Made by a program: the position numbers and the translations under genes | The notes under the pieces: model-generated | What the model saw: the letters and a program-made list of their open reading frames with translations, nothing else | Databases searched by the model: none | Told to the model about the DNA's origin: nothing | Part shown: positions 17,548 through 25,983 of the stretch, piece by piece | Layout of the letters: every line of letters begins with the position of its first letter | Position numbering within the stretch: position 1 is the stretch's first letter | Assembly (NCBI RefSeq): GCF_030655665.1 | Contig: NZ_JAUSPQ010000004.1 | Location: 34,948 to 98,947, forward strand | Direction of reading: 5' to 3' | Source: Methanocorpusculum sp. | Lineage (GTDB): Archaea > Halobacteriota > Methanomicrobia > Methanomicrobiales > Methanocorpusculaceae | DNA length: 64,000 nt

Positions 17548-20145
17548 TTAGGGAACTTGCATATTTTCTTCATAGATAGGTCGGAGAAAATCATAACCCG
17601 CTTGTAAATAACTATTGCATATCATATCTGCATTTCTGCGTTCATTTAATTGATAAAGTATCTTCACAAATTGAACAATTTTGTCTTCAGGGTGCCTAGA
17701 GTATTGTCCTGATTCAATCATAATTAGAAACAGTTCCACACAACGTTTTGGTTGTGATGGGGCGTGTTTGATTAAATTGTCGATGAATTTTGTTTCAAAG
17801 GGTTTCATGTACTTTACTGATAGTTTTAGCCACTCACATATTTCATCGGTTAATTCATCGACTAAAGATATCCAGCAATTTAGTTCAGCTAATATTTTGA
17901 TGTTGTCACTATTTTCCGGATCCTCTTCGATTTTAGAAATAATGATGTTCCAGAGCGATATAACCATTGGACGCTTCTCTGGAGGGAGTTTATTACCATA
18001 AAATCTAAATGAACGTATTAATTGTATAATCTGTTCAGAATCCCATCGGTCAAAAACTTGGTTGATCAAACTTTCTTTCTCACTTAATAGCTCAAATCCT
18101 TCTAGATATCCCTGACAAATATGATTTACTAAATGGCGATTGATACGTAGCTCTTTAAATTCCGTTTGAATTGCTTTTGAGTAATGCCCATTCTCTTTAA
18201 GCAATATATAGATATTTTTGGAAATATTTGAATTGAATAAATACGCTGTAAATGCAGCATTCCAATGTTCGTCATTTTCTTGGGGGAATATCTTATTGAT
18301 ATTTTCTCTTACCCAGGAATTATCGAGATAACAGAGGTTTGAAAGATATTGACCTAGAGTCACAGAAAATTCCACCGTCTGTTCAAATGTAATATCAAGT
18401 CTTCGTTCAAACTCAGCTTTAATTGTTTCCGGCCATCGTATTTCATCGGTTTTACGATAATGGCGGCCAAAACAAAGAGAATAACATACCATCGATGAAT
18501 AAATATGCCCTTTAGCTGAATTTAAGACGGAAGCCACAAGGTCGCCCATTGGATAGAGATCGGACTCAACGTTATTAGAGAGAGTTAAGAGAATCTTCTC
18601 AACTTCCGGTAACAACTCCATCTCTATTAAGTGAGCATCATTTCTGGTTCCTTCTTCAAATAATCTTGTAATTCCGGAGATTATCTCTTTTCTGTAGTTA
18701 ATTTCTCCATCTTGATATGCTTCTGTCCAAAATTCATCAGAATCAATGATGGAATTGATGTATTGAATGACAGGATTCCAGTTGAATTGTTTATCTGCTT
18801 TCCAGGCTTCAGATAAGCCATATATCAATTCAGATTGATATAGCCGTTTTAATGTTAGAAATGGATCAAGATATTCAACAAATTTTACGGGATTATCAAT
18901 AATGCTTAATCGAAGGACATTACCAAGAGAGTGAGCTGATACAAATATCTCTCCAAAGTCTTCTCTCTTAAAATTGTTGAGATATTCGGCAATGTCATAA
19001 TTAGATTTGCTAAGAAGTTCCTCTTTTGATAGAGGAGATTGGGCAGCATCCATATAATCTCTTGCACTTCGGTTTGGAGGTTGGTTTGGAGGTGATAGTT
19101 TTACAGGATTTATCTGATTATATTTATCGAAAAGGGATTTAACTATTGGATTGTTTGCTTCCAATAACGCAGATAACCATTCTTTTTTCCACTCTGCAAG
19201 ATATAGTTTCTGAATTTCTAAATCATGAGATAATTTATCTTCATGATAGTCTTTAGTCTCGATCCAGTCAATAATCTGTGTAATTTCTGATTCCGAAAAC
19301 TCTTTGCAGTGATTGGTAAACAAGTCATATACTTCAGTTTTAAGATGATATTCCTGAAGTGGATTTTCTTTGTAATTCCAAAATATCTCATTTAATTCCG
19401 GATAATGCTCATCTATCAAACAAATTGCGATTCTCTTGAAAATTGGGTGATCTTTCTCTAACAATGACTTCGTAAGATCTTGGATTTCCTCAATATTCAT
19501 CATATTGAGCGCAATCCAAACGAAATGAACTATTTGATAATCATACCTGTCTGAATATTCATCATCTTCTTTAATCGAGGGGATCCAGACAGGATTGAAC
19601 TGAGTTGAATCTTCTCTCACAATTATCTCGATTTTTTCTAATGCGATTTTTATACTGTCCATCGCACATAATGTTATAATTCTCTCAGAGAATGTCTCTA
19701 ATATTAAATTGAGATAATATTCTTCAAGATTAGGGCTATATAGAATAGAGATATATTCTTCAAATGCCGGAATTTCATTTTTCTTGAAATCTAATACGAT
19801 ATCAAGAACTTCAAGAAGTAATTCTTTATTACCGTTTTCAAGAAGTCGCGGAATGATAGTTTCAGCAATATCATGTGCAAAATAGAGGGTATCAGTATAA
19901 TCATGCATACATTTTTTAATATAATCAAAGTGGAACTGACTGATTTCATTTAAAGGAAGGAGAAAGAGTATGCGTATGATGTGCTGGTCTGTTAAATAAT
20001 TTAGGATACGCTCATTTTTTGCATCTTTATATTCTATAATCGATTTGATAATTGTAAGGATTTCATGTGTTATCTCTGAATTGGGATTGGTTTGATTAAG
20101 TTTGGCAATATTTTCTAAAACCCCCATAACAATCCAATATGACAC
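17548..20145 (-). CDS. C-terminal open frame of the broken SIR2-type gene
   Basis: 865 residues, nearly all predicted helix, rich in Ile, Leu, Glu and Asn, with spaced motifs suggestive of HEAT- or TPR-like solenoid repeats but no recognised family. It would be the target-sensing part of a sirtuin defence protein. It could be translated alone from the ATG at 20145 or 20127, though neither has a Shine-Dalgarno sequence; it overlaps the middle frame by 31 bases. Confidence 0.55.
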   Translation of the reverse strand: MSYWIVMGVLENIAKLNQTNPNSEITHEILTIIKSIIEYKDAKNERILNYLTDQHIIRILFLLPLNEISQFHFDYIKKCMHDYTDTLYFAHDIAETIIPRLLENGNKELLLEVLDIVLDFKKNEIPAFEEYISILYSPNLEEYYLNLILETFSERIITLCAMDSIKIALEKIEIIVREDSTQFNPVWIPSIKEDDEYSDRYDYQIVHFVWIALNMMNIEEIQDLTKSLLEKDHPIFKRIAICLIDEHYPELNEIFWNYKENPLQEYHLKTEVYDLFTNHCKEFSESEITQIIDWIETKDYHEDKLSHDLEIQKLYLAEWKKEWLSALLEANNPIVKSLFDKYNQINPVKLSPPNQPPNRSARDYMDAAQSPLSKEELLSKSNYDIAEYLNNFKREDFGEIFVSAHSLGNVLRLSIIDNPVKFVEYLDPFLTLKRLYQSELIYGLSEAWKADKQFNWNPVIQYINSIIDSDEFWTEAYQDGEINYRKEIISGITRLFEEGTRNDAHLIEMELLPEVEKILLTLSNNVESDLYPMGDLVASVLNSAKGHIYSSMVCYSLCFGRHYRKTDEIRWPETIKAEFERRLDITFEQTVEFSVTLGQYLSNLCYLDNSWVRENINKIFPQENDEHWNAAFTAYLFNSNISKNIYILLKENGHYSKAIQTEFKELRINRHLVNHICQGYLEGFELLSEKESLINQVFDRWDSEQIIQLIRSFRFYGNKLPPEKRPMVISLWNIIISKIEEDPENSDNIKILAELNCWISLVDELTDEICEWLKLSVKYMKPFETKFIDNLIKHAPSQPKRCVELFLIMIESGQYSRHPEDKIVQFVKILYQLNERRNADMICNSYLQAGYDFLRPIYEENMQVP

Positions 20146-20909
20146 GGATCCATTGACCGGTGCGGGATTATTTTTTGGATTGAAATATCCTCTTTCTTAA
20201 GAGGAATTAACCAGGGAAGAGAATTTTGTGATTGTGATAATTGTTTAAAGAACTCTAATTTGCAGGATCGATCATTATTGATTTCTTGGAATATCTTCCC
20301 TTCTTTCAATGGATCATAATTATTAGCTGCATCCCTAAATTCATTAAATAATGCATAAAATGCACGAGATTCAAGAATTATATTTCGATTCCATGTTTTT
20401 ATCACATTGAATAACTGATTATAATCTCTATTACTATCCAGATAAGGAATTACATCAATACCAAGTTCAGAATAATAATATGTATCAAATTGTAATCTTG
20501 TGTCTTCATTTTCGCGATAAGGCAGTAAGATAAAATGTTTTTTTCTTCCGGGAAGAGAATCTTGCGATTTAGTAAATAAGAAATCTAATACTTCAAATTC
20601 ACTTAAACCATATCCGATAAATAATATTACTTTTTCATCAAAAATTTTCCTTAAAAAAGCCATAAATTTAGGATCACTATATCTATCAAAGTAATTCTTA
20701 ACGGTAAGAACAACTGAATCCCTATCTAATATCGAACCATGGATATGGTATAATTTTGATTTATCAATGTTATCCTCAGTAATCTCTTCTTTTCGACAAA
20801 TAATGTGAGATGAATCAAAACGATCGTCAAAGTGCGTGTCAATATTTGTTGTAATAAATAATCCCCGCAGTCCATACAATTCGGTGTAGATATTTTGTTT
20901 ATCTAACAA
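20115..20909 (-). CDS. Middle open frame of the broken SIR2-type gene
   Basis: 264 residues in the shifted frame. It holds the rest of the SIR2 fold: GLRGLFITTNIDTHFDD, LYHIHGSI and EKVILFIGYGLSEFEVL. The only in-frame initiator near its start is TTG without a ribosome binding site, and the frame stays open upstream to 21126, so it is not an independent gene. Confidence 0.5.
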   Translation of the reverse strand: MLDKQNIYTELYGLRGLFITTNIDTHFDDRFDSSHIICRKEEITEDNIDKSKLYHIHGSILDRDSVVLTVKNYFDRYSDPKFMAFLRKIFDEKVILFIGYGLSEFEVLDFLFTKSQDSLPGRKKHFILLPYRENEDTRLQFDTYYYSELGIDVIPYLDSNRDYNQLFNVIKTWNRNIILESRAFYALFNEFRDAANNYDPLKEGKIFQEINNDRSCKLEFFKQLSQSQNSLPWLIPLKKEDISIQKIIPHRSMDPCHIGLLWGF

Positions 20910-21475
20910 ATCTAAATCAACTTTCAGAGAATCATTGACCGTCTCATAAAAGATGTTGCTTGAATTATTTTTATCAAGTATACATTGACAAATTGTGATT
21001 ACTTTTTTTGGATCTTTTTCTATTATATCTTCAAGGGTCTTTCGCTCAATTATATTTCTGGATGTACTTGGCGAGTCGTCCTTTTTTTCTTCTGGAAAAC
21101 ACTTGTCGATGAGAGTCTCGGCAAGTTTTTTCCCAACTGCTGCATCCTATTGACATCGAAGTTCCAGCACCAAAAAAAATAGCTAACTCGTCATCGTTCA
21201 CTGCATCGATTATTTCTTGTGGTATTTGAGGAATATCTAGAATAGTTCTTTGAGACATTTTTGCGGTTAAGGATGTGAATTATAAGTTTTCGAATATAAT
21301 AAAAGGTTTGTGAAAGAAATTGCGGTAAATTGTCCATAATTTAGAATCACCTTCACTAGTTATTTCTCATAACATCCCCAGGAAATTTCTTGAGAAAAAT
21401 GATCTATAACATATTTCTCTCTAATAAAACACCCAATTGGGTTTTGATAATCAAAAAAAGGGATGGGATATTTTT

Positions 21476-21652
21476 GGGAGCCGCCGGAGCGGCGACAGGA
21501 TTTGCCCGAACGTTCCCGATGAGGGAGGAGCAAGACAGCGTAGCTGGCTTGCGAAAGTGAGGATAAGCAAATCCGATTCTCTTCGCCCGAAGGGCGGGAT
21601 TCGCGCCGATTCGCAGTTGGTTCTTCCTCATGGATCTACACAATCTCTTACA
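21476..21652 (-). repeat. Repeat module B, right copy (inverted)
   Basis: Inverted counterpart of 17307-17482. It preserves CGGGATTCGCGCCGATTCGC and GCCCGAACGTTCCCGATGAG. Here the site that carries a 51-bp insertion at 49220-49270 is empty. Confidence 0.75.
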
Positions 21653-21713
21653 CGAGATCAAAGCACACGTCCGCAAAAAAGGGATTACCTATTCTTAAAT
21701 GTGCAAATACGAT

Positions 21714-21789
21714 ATTTCCACCGCGTCGGTCGCAAGGCAAAGCCTTGCTCGGCTGAGGTCGGCCGCTTTCAGCGTCCAACCCGCAAAAA
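21714..21789 (-). repeat. Mosaic hairpin repeat, right of SIR2 cassette (inverted)
   Basis: Minus-strand copy with hairpin 1 CGCT-GAA-AGCG and hairpin 2 GCAAGGC-TTT-GCCTTGC, ending in the frame element GACGCGGTGGAAATATCG. It lies 34 bp from the stop codon of the acyl-CoA synthetase gene. Confidence 0.8.
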
Positions 21790-21823
21790 AATGAGAGGCA
21801 GACCTGATTTCGCTTTTCAGCGT

Positions 21824-23905
21824 TCAGCGATCTGCGGTCCAGCTCAGGTGTCCGAGTGCACGGTAGGTGAACTCCAGCTCCTCGAAGACCAGGATATTGT
21901 TCTTCTTTAAGAGATCAACACCCGGTTTCAGGCAGTCTCCTCCAACAAAGGTTCCGACAAGCAGATTGTCCGTGCGTTTCGAGTTGTCGATCAGGATCTG
22001 GGCAACCCGGTCGGGTGCCAGAACTTTGTTCGGGAAGTTGACGAGGATCGCCATATCCCAGAGATCTGCATTCTTGCACAGAACATCGAAGACCCCTCTG
22101 AAGCGTGCCTCGGTGGCATCGCCTAAGAGATCGATCGGGTTGTTCTTGTTCCAGAACGGCGGGAGGAAGGTGTTCAGCTCATCGATGATGTGCTTTGGCA
22201 GATCAACGATCTCGATACCCCAGGTCTCGGCGTAATCATTGGAGAGAACGGCGAATCCACCTGCATTGGTGATCACGACAGCACGACGGCCGGTCAGCGG
22301 CTTCTTCAGATCGCCAAGGGCCTTTGCCACCTGGAATGCGCCCGGAAGCGTCTTGACCGGAACAACACCGCACTTTCTGAATGCCTCCATGTAGACTTCG
22401 AATGCACCGGAAAGGGAACCGGTATGGGAAGCGGCTGCCGCCTGACCTCTCTTCGAAGAACCTGCTTTGATGGCAACGATCGGCTTTGTCTGGGTGATCT
22501 GCTTTGTCTGGGTGATCTGCTTTGCCATCTCCATGAATGCCACACCGTTTTTGATCTCTTCAACGTAGAGGATGATCGATTTGGTGTGCGGGTCACGGGC
22601 TGCATAACTCATATAGTCGAGGAAGTCCAGATCGCACTGGTTTCCGACCGATACGACCTCGGAGTATCCCATCTCGGAGCCTTCCGAAAGGGAGATTCCG
22701 ACAACTGCATTCACGATAGCTCCCGACTGGGAGATGAACGCGATGTCGCCCGGCAGAGGCGAGGTGGAAACATACGTCGTATCGAGTTTGTAGGGTGGAA
22801 GGATCAGACCAAGACAGTTCGGACCGACGATACGGATGCCGTAGTTCTTGGCGATCTCGACCATGCGGTTTTCAAGCGCACGCCCATCCTCGTCCATCTC
22901 CTTGAATCCTGCGGTGATAACGACCGCCATCTTCACGCCTTTCAATCCGCACTCGCTCATGATCGCCGGAACGAGCTGAGCAGGAACGGTGATTACGACC
23001 ATATCCACGTGGCTGGGAATATCCGAGAGAGTCGGGTAGCATTTGACGCCCTGGATCTCGTCGCGTTTGTTGTTCACCGGGTAGACTTTGCCGGGGAACT
23101 GGAGAATATTGCGGAACACCGCGTATCCCATTTTGGTCGGGTCGTCAGATGCGCCGATGACCGCCACGCTTCTTGGCTTATAGTAGTCAAGCGGAACGAT
23201 CTTTGCCGGATCATAATGTGCCGGCAGGTCGACCGGGTCGTCCTGAACGATGACGCGTGCATCGACTGCACAGCCGCCCTTCTCGTAGAGTCGGAGAGGG
23301 TTGATATCGAACTCGACGACGGTATCGTTCTTCTCAAAGAACGCACAGGCGTTCTTTAATGTCTGGAACAGGAACTCCTCATCCAGAGGGGCCTGACCGC
23401 GGTATCCTCTGATAAGCGTATATGCTTTGATCTGGTGGATCAGACTTCTGATATCTTCATCGTCGCAGGGTAAGAGCCGGATCCCGACATCTTTATAGAA
23501 CTCGACTAAGGTGCCGCCGAGACCGAAGGTGAGGACACGCCCGAATGCCGGGTCGATCTTTCCGCCGATGATCAGCTCGAGACCAGGTTTTGCCATCTCT
23601 TCGACGATGACCCCTTTGATCTCTGCAGAGGCTTCATAGGCTTTAGCAGATGTTACGATTTTATTGAATGCTTCTTTTGCTTCAGCATCCGTTTTGATCC
23701 CGACAATCACTCCGCCCGCATCGCTTTTGTGGATGATCTGGGGGGAAACGATCTTCATTACTACGGGATAACCGATTTTTGTTGCGGCTTTTGCAGCATC
23801 GTCCGCTGTCTGGACGACCTCAAAGGCCGGAGCAGGTACATTAAACTGACGCAGAAGGTCATATCCATCCGCTTCAGAGAGCATTTTGGTAGCTTTGACT
23901 GACAT
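21824..23905 (-). CDS. ADP-forming acetyl/acyl-CoA synthetase, fused beta-alpha
   Basis: 693 residues. The ATP-grasp (beta) domain comes first (about 1-235; GYPVVMKIVSPQIIHKSDAGG), followed by the CoA-binding domain (KPRSVAVIGASDDPTKMGYA) and succinyl-CoA-ligase-type alpha domains with the phosphohistidine motif AAASHTGSLSG. The enzyme converts acyl-CoA, ADP and phosphate to acid, CoA and ATP, or the reverse. An 18-bp perfect tandem duplication (22483-22518) inserts KQITQT twice before KPIVAIKAG, where relatives have one shorter linker. ATG 23905; monocistronic. Acetyl-CoA is the usual substrate but arylacetyl or succinyl specificity is possible. Confidence 0.85.
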   Translation of the reverse strand: MSVKATKMLSEADGYDLLRQFNVPAPAFEVVQTADDAAKAATKIGYPVVMKIVSPQIIHKSDAGGVIVGIKTDAEAKEAFNKIVTSAKAYEASAEIKGVIVEEMAKPGLELIIGGKIDPAFGRVLTFGLGGTLVEFYKDVGIRLLPCDDEDIRSLIHQIKAYTLIRGYRGQAPLDEEFLFQTLKNACAFFEKNDTVVEFDINPLRLYEKGGCAVDARVIVQDDPVDLPAHYDPAKIVPLDYYKPRSVAVIGASDDPTKMGYAVFRNILQFPGKVYPVNNKRDEIQGVKCYPTLSDIPSHVDMVVITVPAQLVPAIMSECGLKGVKMAVVITAGFKEMDEDGRALENRMVEIAKNYGIRIVGPNCLGLILPPYKLDTTYVSTSPLPGDIAFISQSGAIVNAVVGISLSEGSEMGYSEVVSVGNQCDLDFLDYMSYAARDPHTKSIILYVEEIKNGVAFMEMAKQITQTKQITQTKPIVAIKAGSSKRGQAAAASHTGSLSGAFEVYMEAFRKCGVVPVKTLPGAFQVAKALGDLKKPLTGRRAVVITNAGGFAVLSNDYAETWGIEIVDLPKHIIDELNTFLPPFWNKNNPIDLLGDATEARFRGVFDVLCKNADLWDMAILVNFPNKVLAPDRVAQILIDNSKRTDNLLVGTFVGGDCLKPGVDLLKKNNILVFEELEFTYRALGHLSWTADR

Positions 23906-24201
23906 GTGTCGGTACTCCAGTAGGTTTCTCGTTCGCAGGAGTCATTTCCCGCGAATTTGAATTATACATTATTTATCATGTAGATTTGATATATACTCTG
24001 TGGTTTGAGGTATTTGTTCTGGGATCGTCTGGAAGAGATTTCAACGTTTGTCGAAGTTGCGCGCACATTCTGACGACAGTATTTTTGAATAAAATAAAAA
24101 CATCCGCGCCATCCAAATCCACCTGTGACCCGGTTCGCCGTTTCACTCGTTTTGCGGAACTCTGCAGGGAAATGAAAAAAGGTGGGAAATATGTTCCGAA
24201 A

Positions 24202-24609
24202 TCAGTATTCCGCGGTTTCAGACTCTTCTTCCGGGAGTGCCTCCCCGGTCTTGACCTCAGGTTTCTCCTCGGGTGAGATGACGTTTTCCCGATCAAATTT
24301 GTTGCGGTAAACGGTAAGAGCGTTTACATACTCCTCGGATTCATGGAAGCCTTTGAGGAATTTATCTCTGGTTTGACAGATCGATTCGCCGGCTGGTGAA
24401 TCAGGTGAATCGCCCAGGATGTTTTCCAACGCGGCCTGCTCGGCAAAGTAACTGCCCATAGACTTGCAGTAGTTGAGCAGAGCTTCGGCGCCCTGCTCCT
24501 CTTTCTTGAGCTGCTTTAACGTCTTCTTTGCTGTTTTTGTTTTCTTCACGAGTTGCTTAGAAACTTCCTTACTCGCCTTTTTGTTGTTTTTTGATTTATT
24601 CGATGCCAT
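24202..24609 (-). CDS. Hypothetical charged protein with Lys-rich N-terminus and acidic tail
   Basis: 135 residues from ATG 24609 (GGAG lies 11 bases upstream; an ATG at 24633 is the alternative). Residues 2-45 are very Lys-rich (NKSKNNKKASKEVSKQ, KKTLKQLKKEE), the middle is helical (ALLNYCKSMGSYFAEQAALENI) and the tail is acidic (EEKPEVKTGEALPEEESE). No family recognised. The bipolar charge suggests a nucleic-acid-associated or disordered protein. It is alone, downstream of a large gap. Confidence 0.55.
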   Translation of the reverse strand: MASNKSKNNKKASKEVSKQLVKKTKTAKKTLKQLKKEEQGAEALLNYCKSMGSYFAEQAALENILGDSPDSPAGESICQTRDKFLKGFHESEEYVNALTVYRNKFDRENVISPEEKPEVKTGEALPEEESETAEY

Positions 24610-25042
24610 GTTGATAACAACTCCTTTAACCATGAAATAGGAGTTCCTCTATTAATATGGTTTGGGTGGGGGACAGTTTTGTCCGGGGTTTTACTTTAAA
24701 ATATCCTGAAATCATCCCGAAAACACCCCTTATTCCCAGTATGGATCCGATTCAGCGAAGAACTCCTCCTCCGAAACGACAGACTGAGGATACTTTTCTC
24801 TCCGGAATCCAATCAGTATTCAGGATCATGTACGTGTCGCACGGGATCAAAGTCCAGGTAACACACGACCCAGCCGTACATATTCAGGTAATGTACTTTC
24901 GGCGATCCTGTCAATAAGAAACCACATGCTTTTATTTATATTAATTAAATGAATTTAACAATATGCAAAAATTAACCAAGTGCGCGTTTGACCCAAAAAC
25001 CGAATAAATTTGCGTTTTCTTCGGTTGTTGGTCATGTTAAGC

Positions 25043-25066
25043 TTAGTTAGATAAGAGCCTAACTAA
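25043..25066. promoter_or_regulatory. Perfect inverted repeat, candidate operator upstream of fmd
   Basis: TTAGTTAG and CTAACTAA are separated by eight bases, so the two half-sites have centres 16 bp apart. The site is about 510 bp before fmdD in otherwise featureless AT-rich DNA. A metal (Mo/W) or winged-helix regulator could bind here, but none can be named from the sequence. Confidence 0.35.
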
Positions 25067-25414
25067 CCCCAGATTTGGTTAACTTTAAAATATTAACTTA
25101 CATTAAAAATAAAAACAAAGTAATTTACATATTGAGAACATAATCTATTAATACGCTCAGAATTGAACGTTCATTTGTAACTATTTGCACACGATGCATT
25201 GGTTATAAGGTCAAATTACTTCTTGCATACAATTAATTGACCAATCAGGATGAGGTATTGGCTCTGCAGCTATCGTGCCCGACACATGAGTCCTAGTTGT
25301 ATTCACAGGACGAAGTAATGTTACATACTTAAAATATGTGTCGTGACCCGTGATGTTCGACAGATATCTGAAAAAAAATGCCAAATATGTTCCAATGACG
25401 CATAACTGGTAGGA

Positions 25415-25531
25415 TCAAAGGTGGTGCTTTGTTTTCAACCATTCTGCAACGGCATTTGGAACAATCATCTCGATTTTATGGTTAATAATTGTAACTGCTT
25501 TTTCACAGTAATTTGACCCGCACACCAACAT
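25415..25531 (-). CDS. Possible 38-residue small protein or remnant
   Basis: The frame from ATG 25531 has coding-like composition (MLVCGSNYCEKA ... PNAVAEWLKTKHH) and stays open upstream past the fmdD start, which hints at a decayed longer gene. No ribosome binding site is seen and I do not recognise a family. Confidence 0.25.
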   Translation of the reverse strand: MLVCGSNYCEKAVTIINHKIEMIVPNAVAEWLKTKHHL

Positions 25532-25576
25532 CCAATGTATCTCATCAAAGGAGTGAATCTTCGGGAGAATTGAAAC

Positions 25577-25975
25577 TTGACTAAAATCAACATTAACTTA
25601 ATTTCTGGCCGGACAATCCAGCAAGGAGTCTCGATGGAAGCCGGAAAAGAGAAAGAGAACTATATGACATCCTGCGGGTTAATTGAACTTGACCAGGCCG
25701 ACATACATCAACTGGGTATTATGAAAAATACCAATGTCCGGGTTACCAGTAAATTTGGTAGTGTTATTGTTAAGGCCATTCTCGCAACACAGGGCCCTCA
25801 CCCAGGTCTTGGCTGGATCCCGATGGGACCGTGGGCTAATATGCTCGTGGACAGTAATACCTACTCAACCGGGACGCCAACGTTCAAAGGTACAGCCGTA
25901 ACCGTTGAACCCGCTGAGAATGAGCATGTTCTAAGTTCTATCGATCTTGTATTGAAATCCTGTAATGATGTGTAG
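25577..25975 (+). CDS. fmdD: Formylmethanofuran dehydrogenase subunit D
   Basis: 132 residues. Starts at TTG 25577 with GGGAGA eight bases upstream. NLISGRTIQQGVSMEAGK at the N-terminus and the beta-barrel with GPHPGLGWIPMGPWANMLV are those of the molybdopterin-dinucleotide-binding domain that completes the active site of subunit B. First gene of the D-B-A-C operon; 8 bases separate its stop from fmdB. The enzyme catalyses the ferredoxin-dependent reduction of CO2 to formylmethanofuran, the entry step of methanogenesis from CO2. Sequence alone does not decide between molybdenum (Fmd) and tungsten (Fwd) isoenzyme. Confidence 0.9.
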   Translation: MTKININLISGRTIQQGVSMEAGKEKENYMTSCGLIELDQADIHQLGIMKNTNVRVTSKFGSVIVKAILATQGPHPGLGWIPMGPWANMLVDSNTYSTGTPTFKGTAVTVEPAENEHVLSSIDLVLKSCNDV

Positions 25976-25983
25976 AGGGAAAA

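Larger units (their letters stand above)
17548..21258 (-). pseudogene. SIR2-domain plus alpha-helical repeat defence-type protein, interrupted by two frameshifts
   Basis: Reading from ATG 21258, the start gives a SIR2-type NAD-binding motif (LAIFFGAGTSMSIGCSSWEK), then shifts frame at a run of six A (21126-21131). With one A fewer the next frame continues smoothly as KLAETLIDKCFPEEKK and runs through ITTNIDTHFDDRF and VILFIGYGLSEFEVLDFL to about 20126, where a run of five G (20121-20125) causes a second shift; one G more restores the original frame for the last 860 residues. The rebuilt protein is about 1,237 residues: SIR2 domain (about 1-330), then a long helical region without known motif. 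This resembles defence-associated sirtuins, which deplete NAD+ on phage infection. The gene is clearly more AT-rich than its neighbours, suggesting transfer. Confidence 0.75.
24634..25576. other. Long AT-rich gap upstream of the fmd operon
   Basis: Over 900 bp without a convincing gene. The 24900-25250 stretch is strongly AT-rich. It contains an 8+8 palindrome (25043-25066), a TATA-like CTTAAAATAT inside an ACATA/TATGT inverted repeat (25323-25339) and CAGATATCTG followed by eight A (25361-25378). If the TATA-like site is used, the fmdD leader is about 220 bases, long for an archaeal mRNA. Minus-strand coding-like remnants occur at 24730-24881 (two frames) and 25415-25531. Confidence 0.5.

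Noticed and set aside
20115..21131. Programmed ribosomal frameshifting in the SIR2-type gene
   Set aside because: Two separate shifts of opposite sign without evident stimulatory structure are less likely than mutation, phase variation or sequence error; kept as an open alternative only.
24657..24917. 86-residue plus-strand open frame
   Set aside because: Pro/Arg-rich composition, no ribosome binding site, and the opposite strand looks more coding-like.
25261..25576. Known molybdenum-cofactor riboswitch in the fmd leader
   Set aside because: I could not find the conserved motifs of that class; only simple palindromes are visible.
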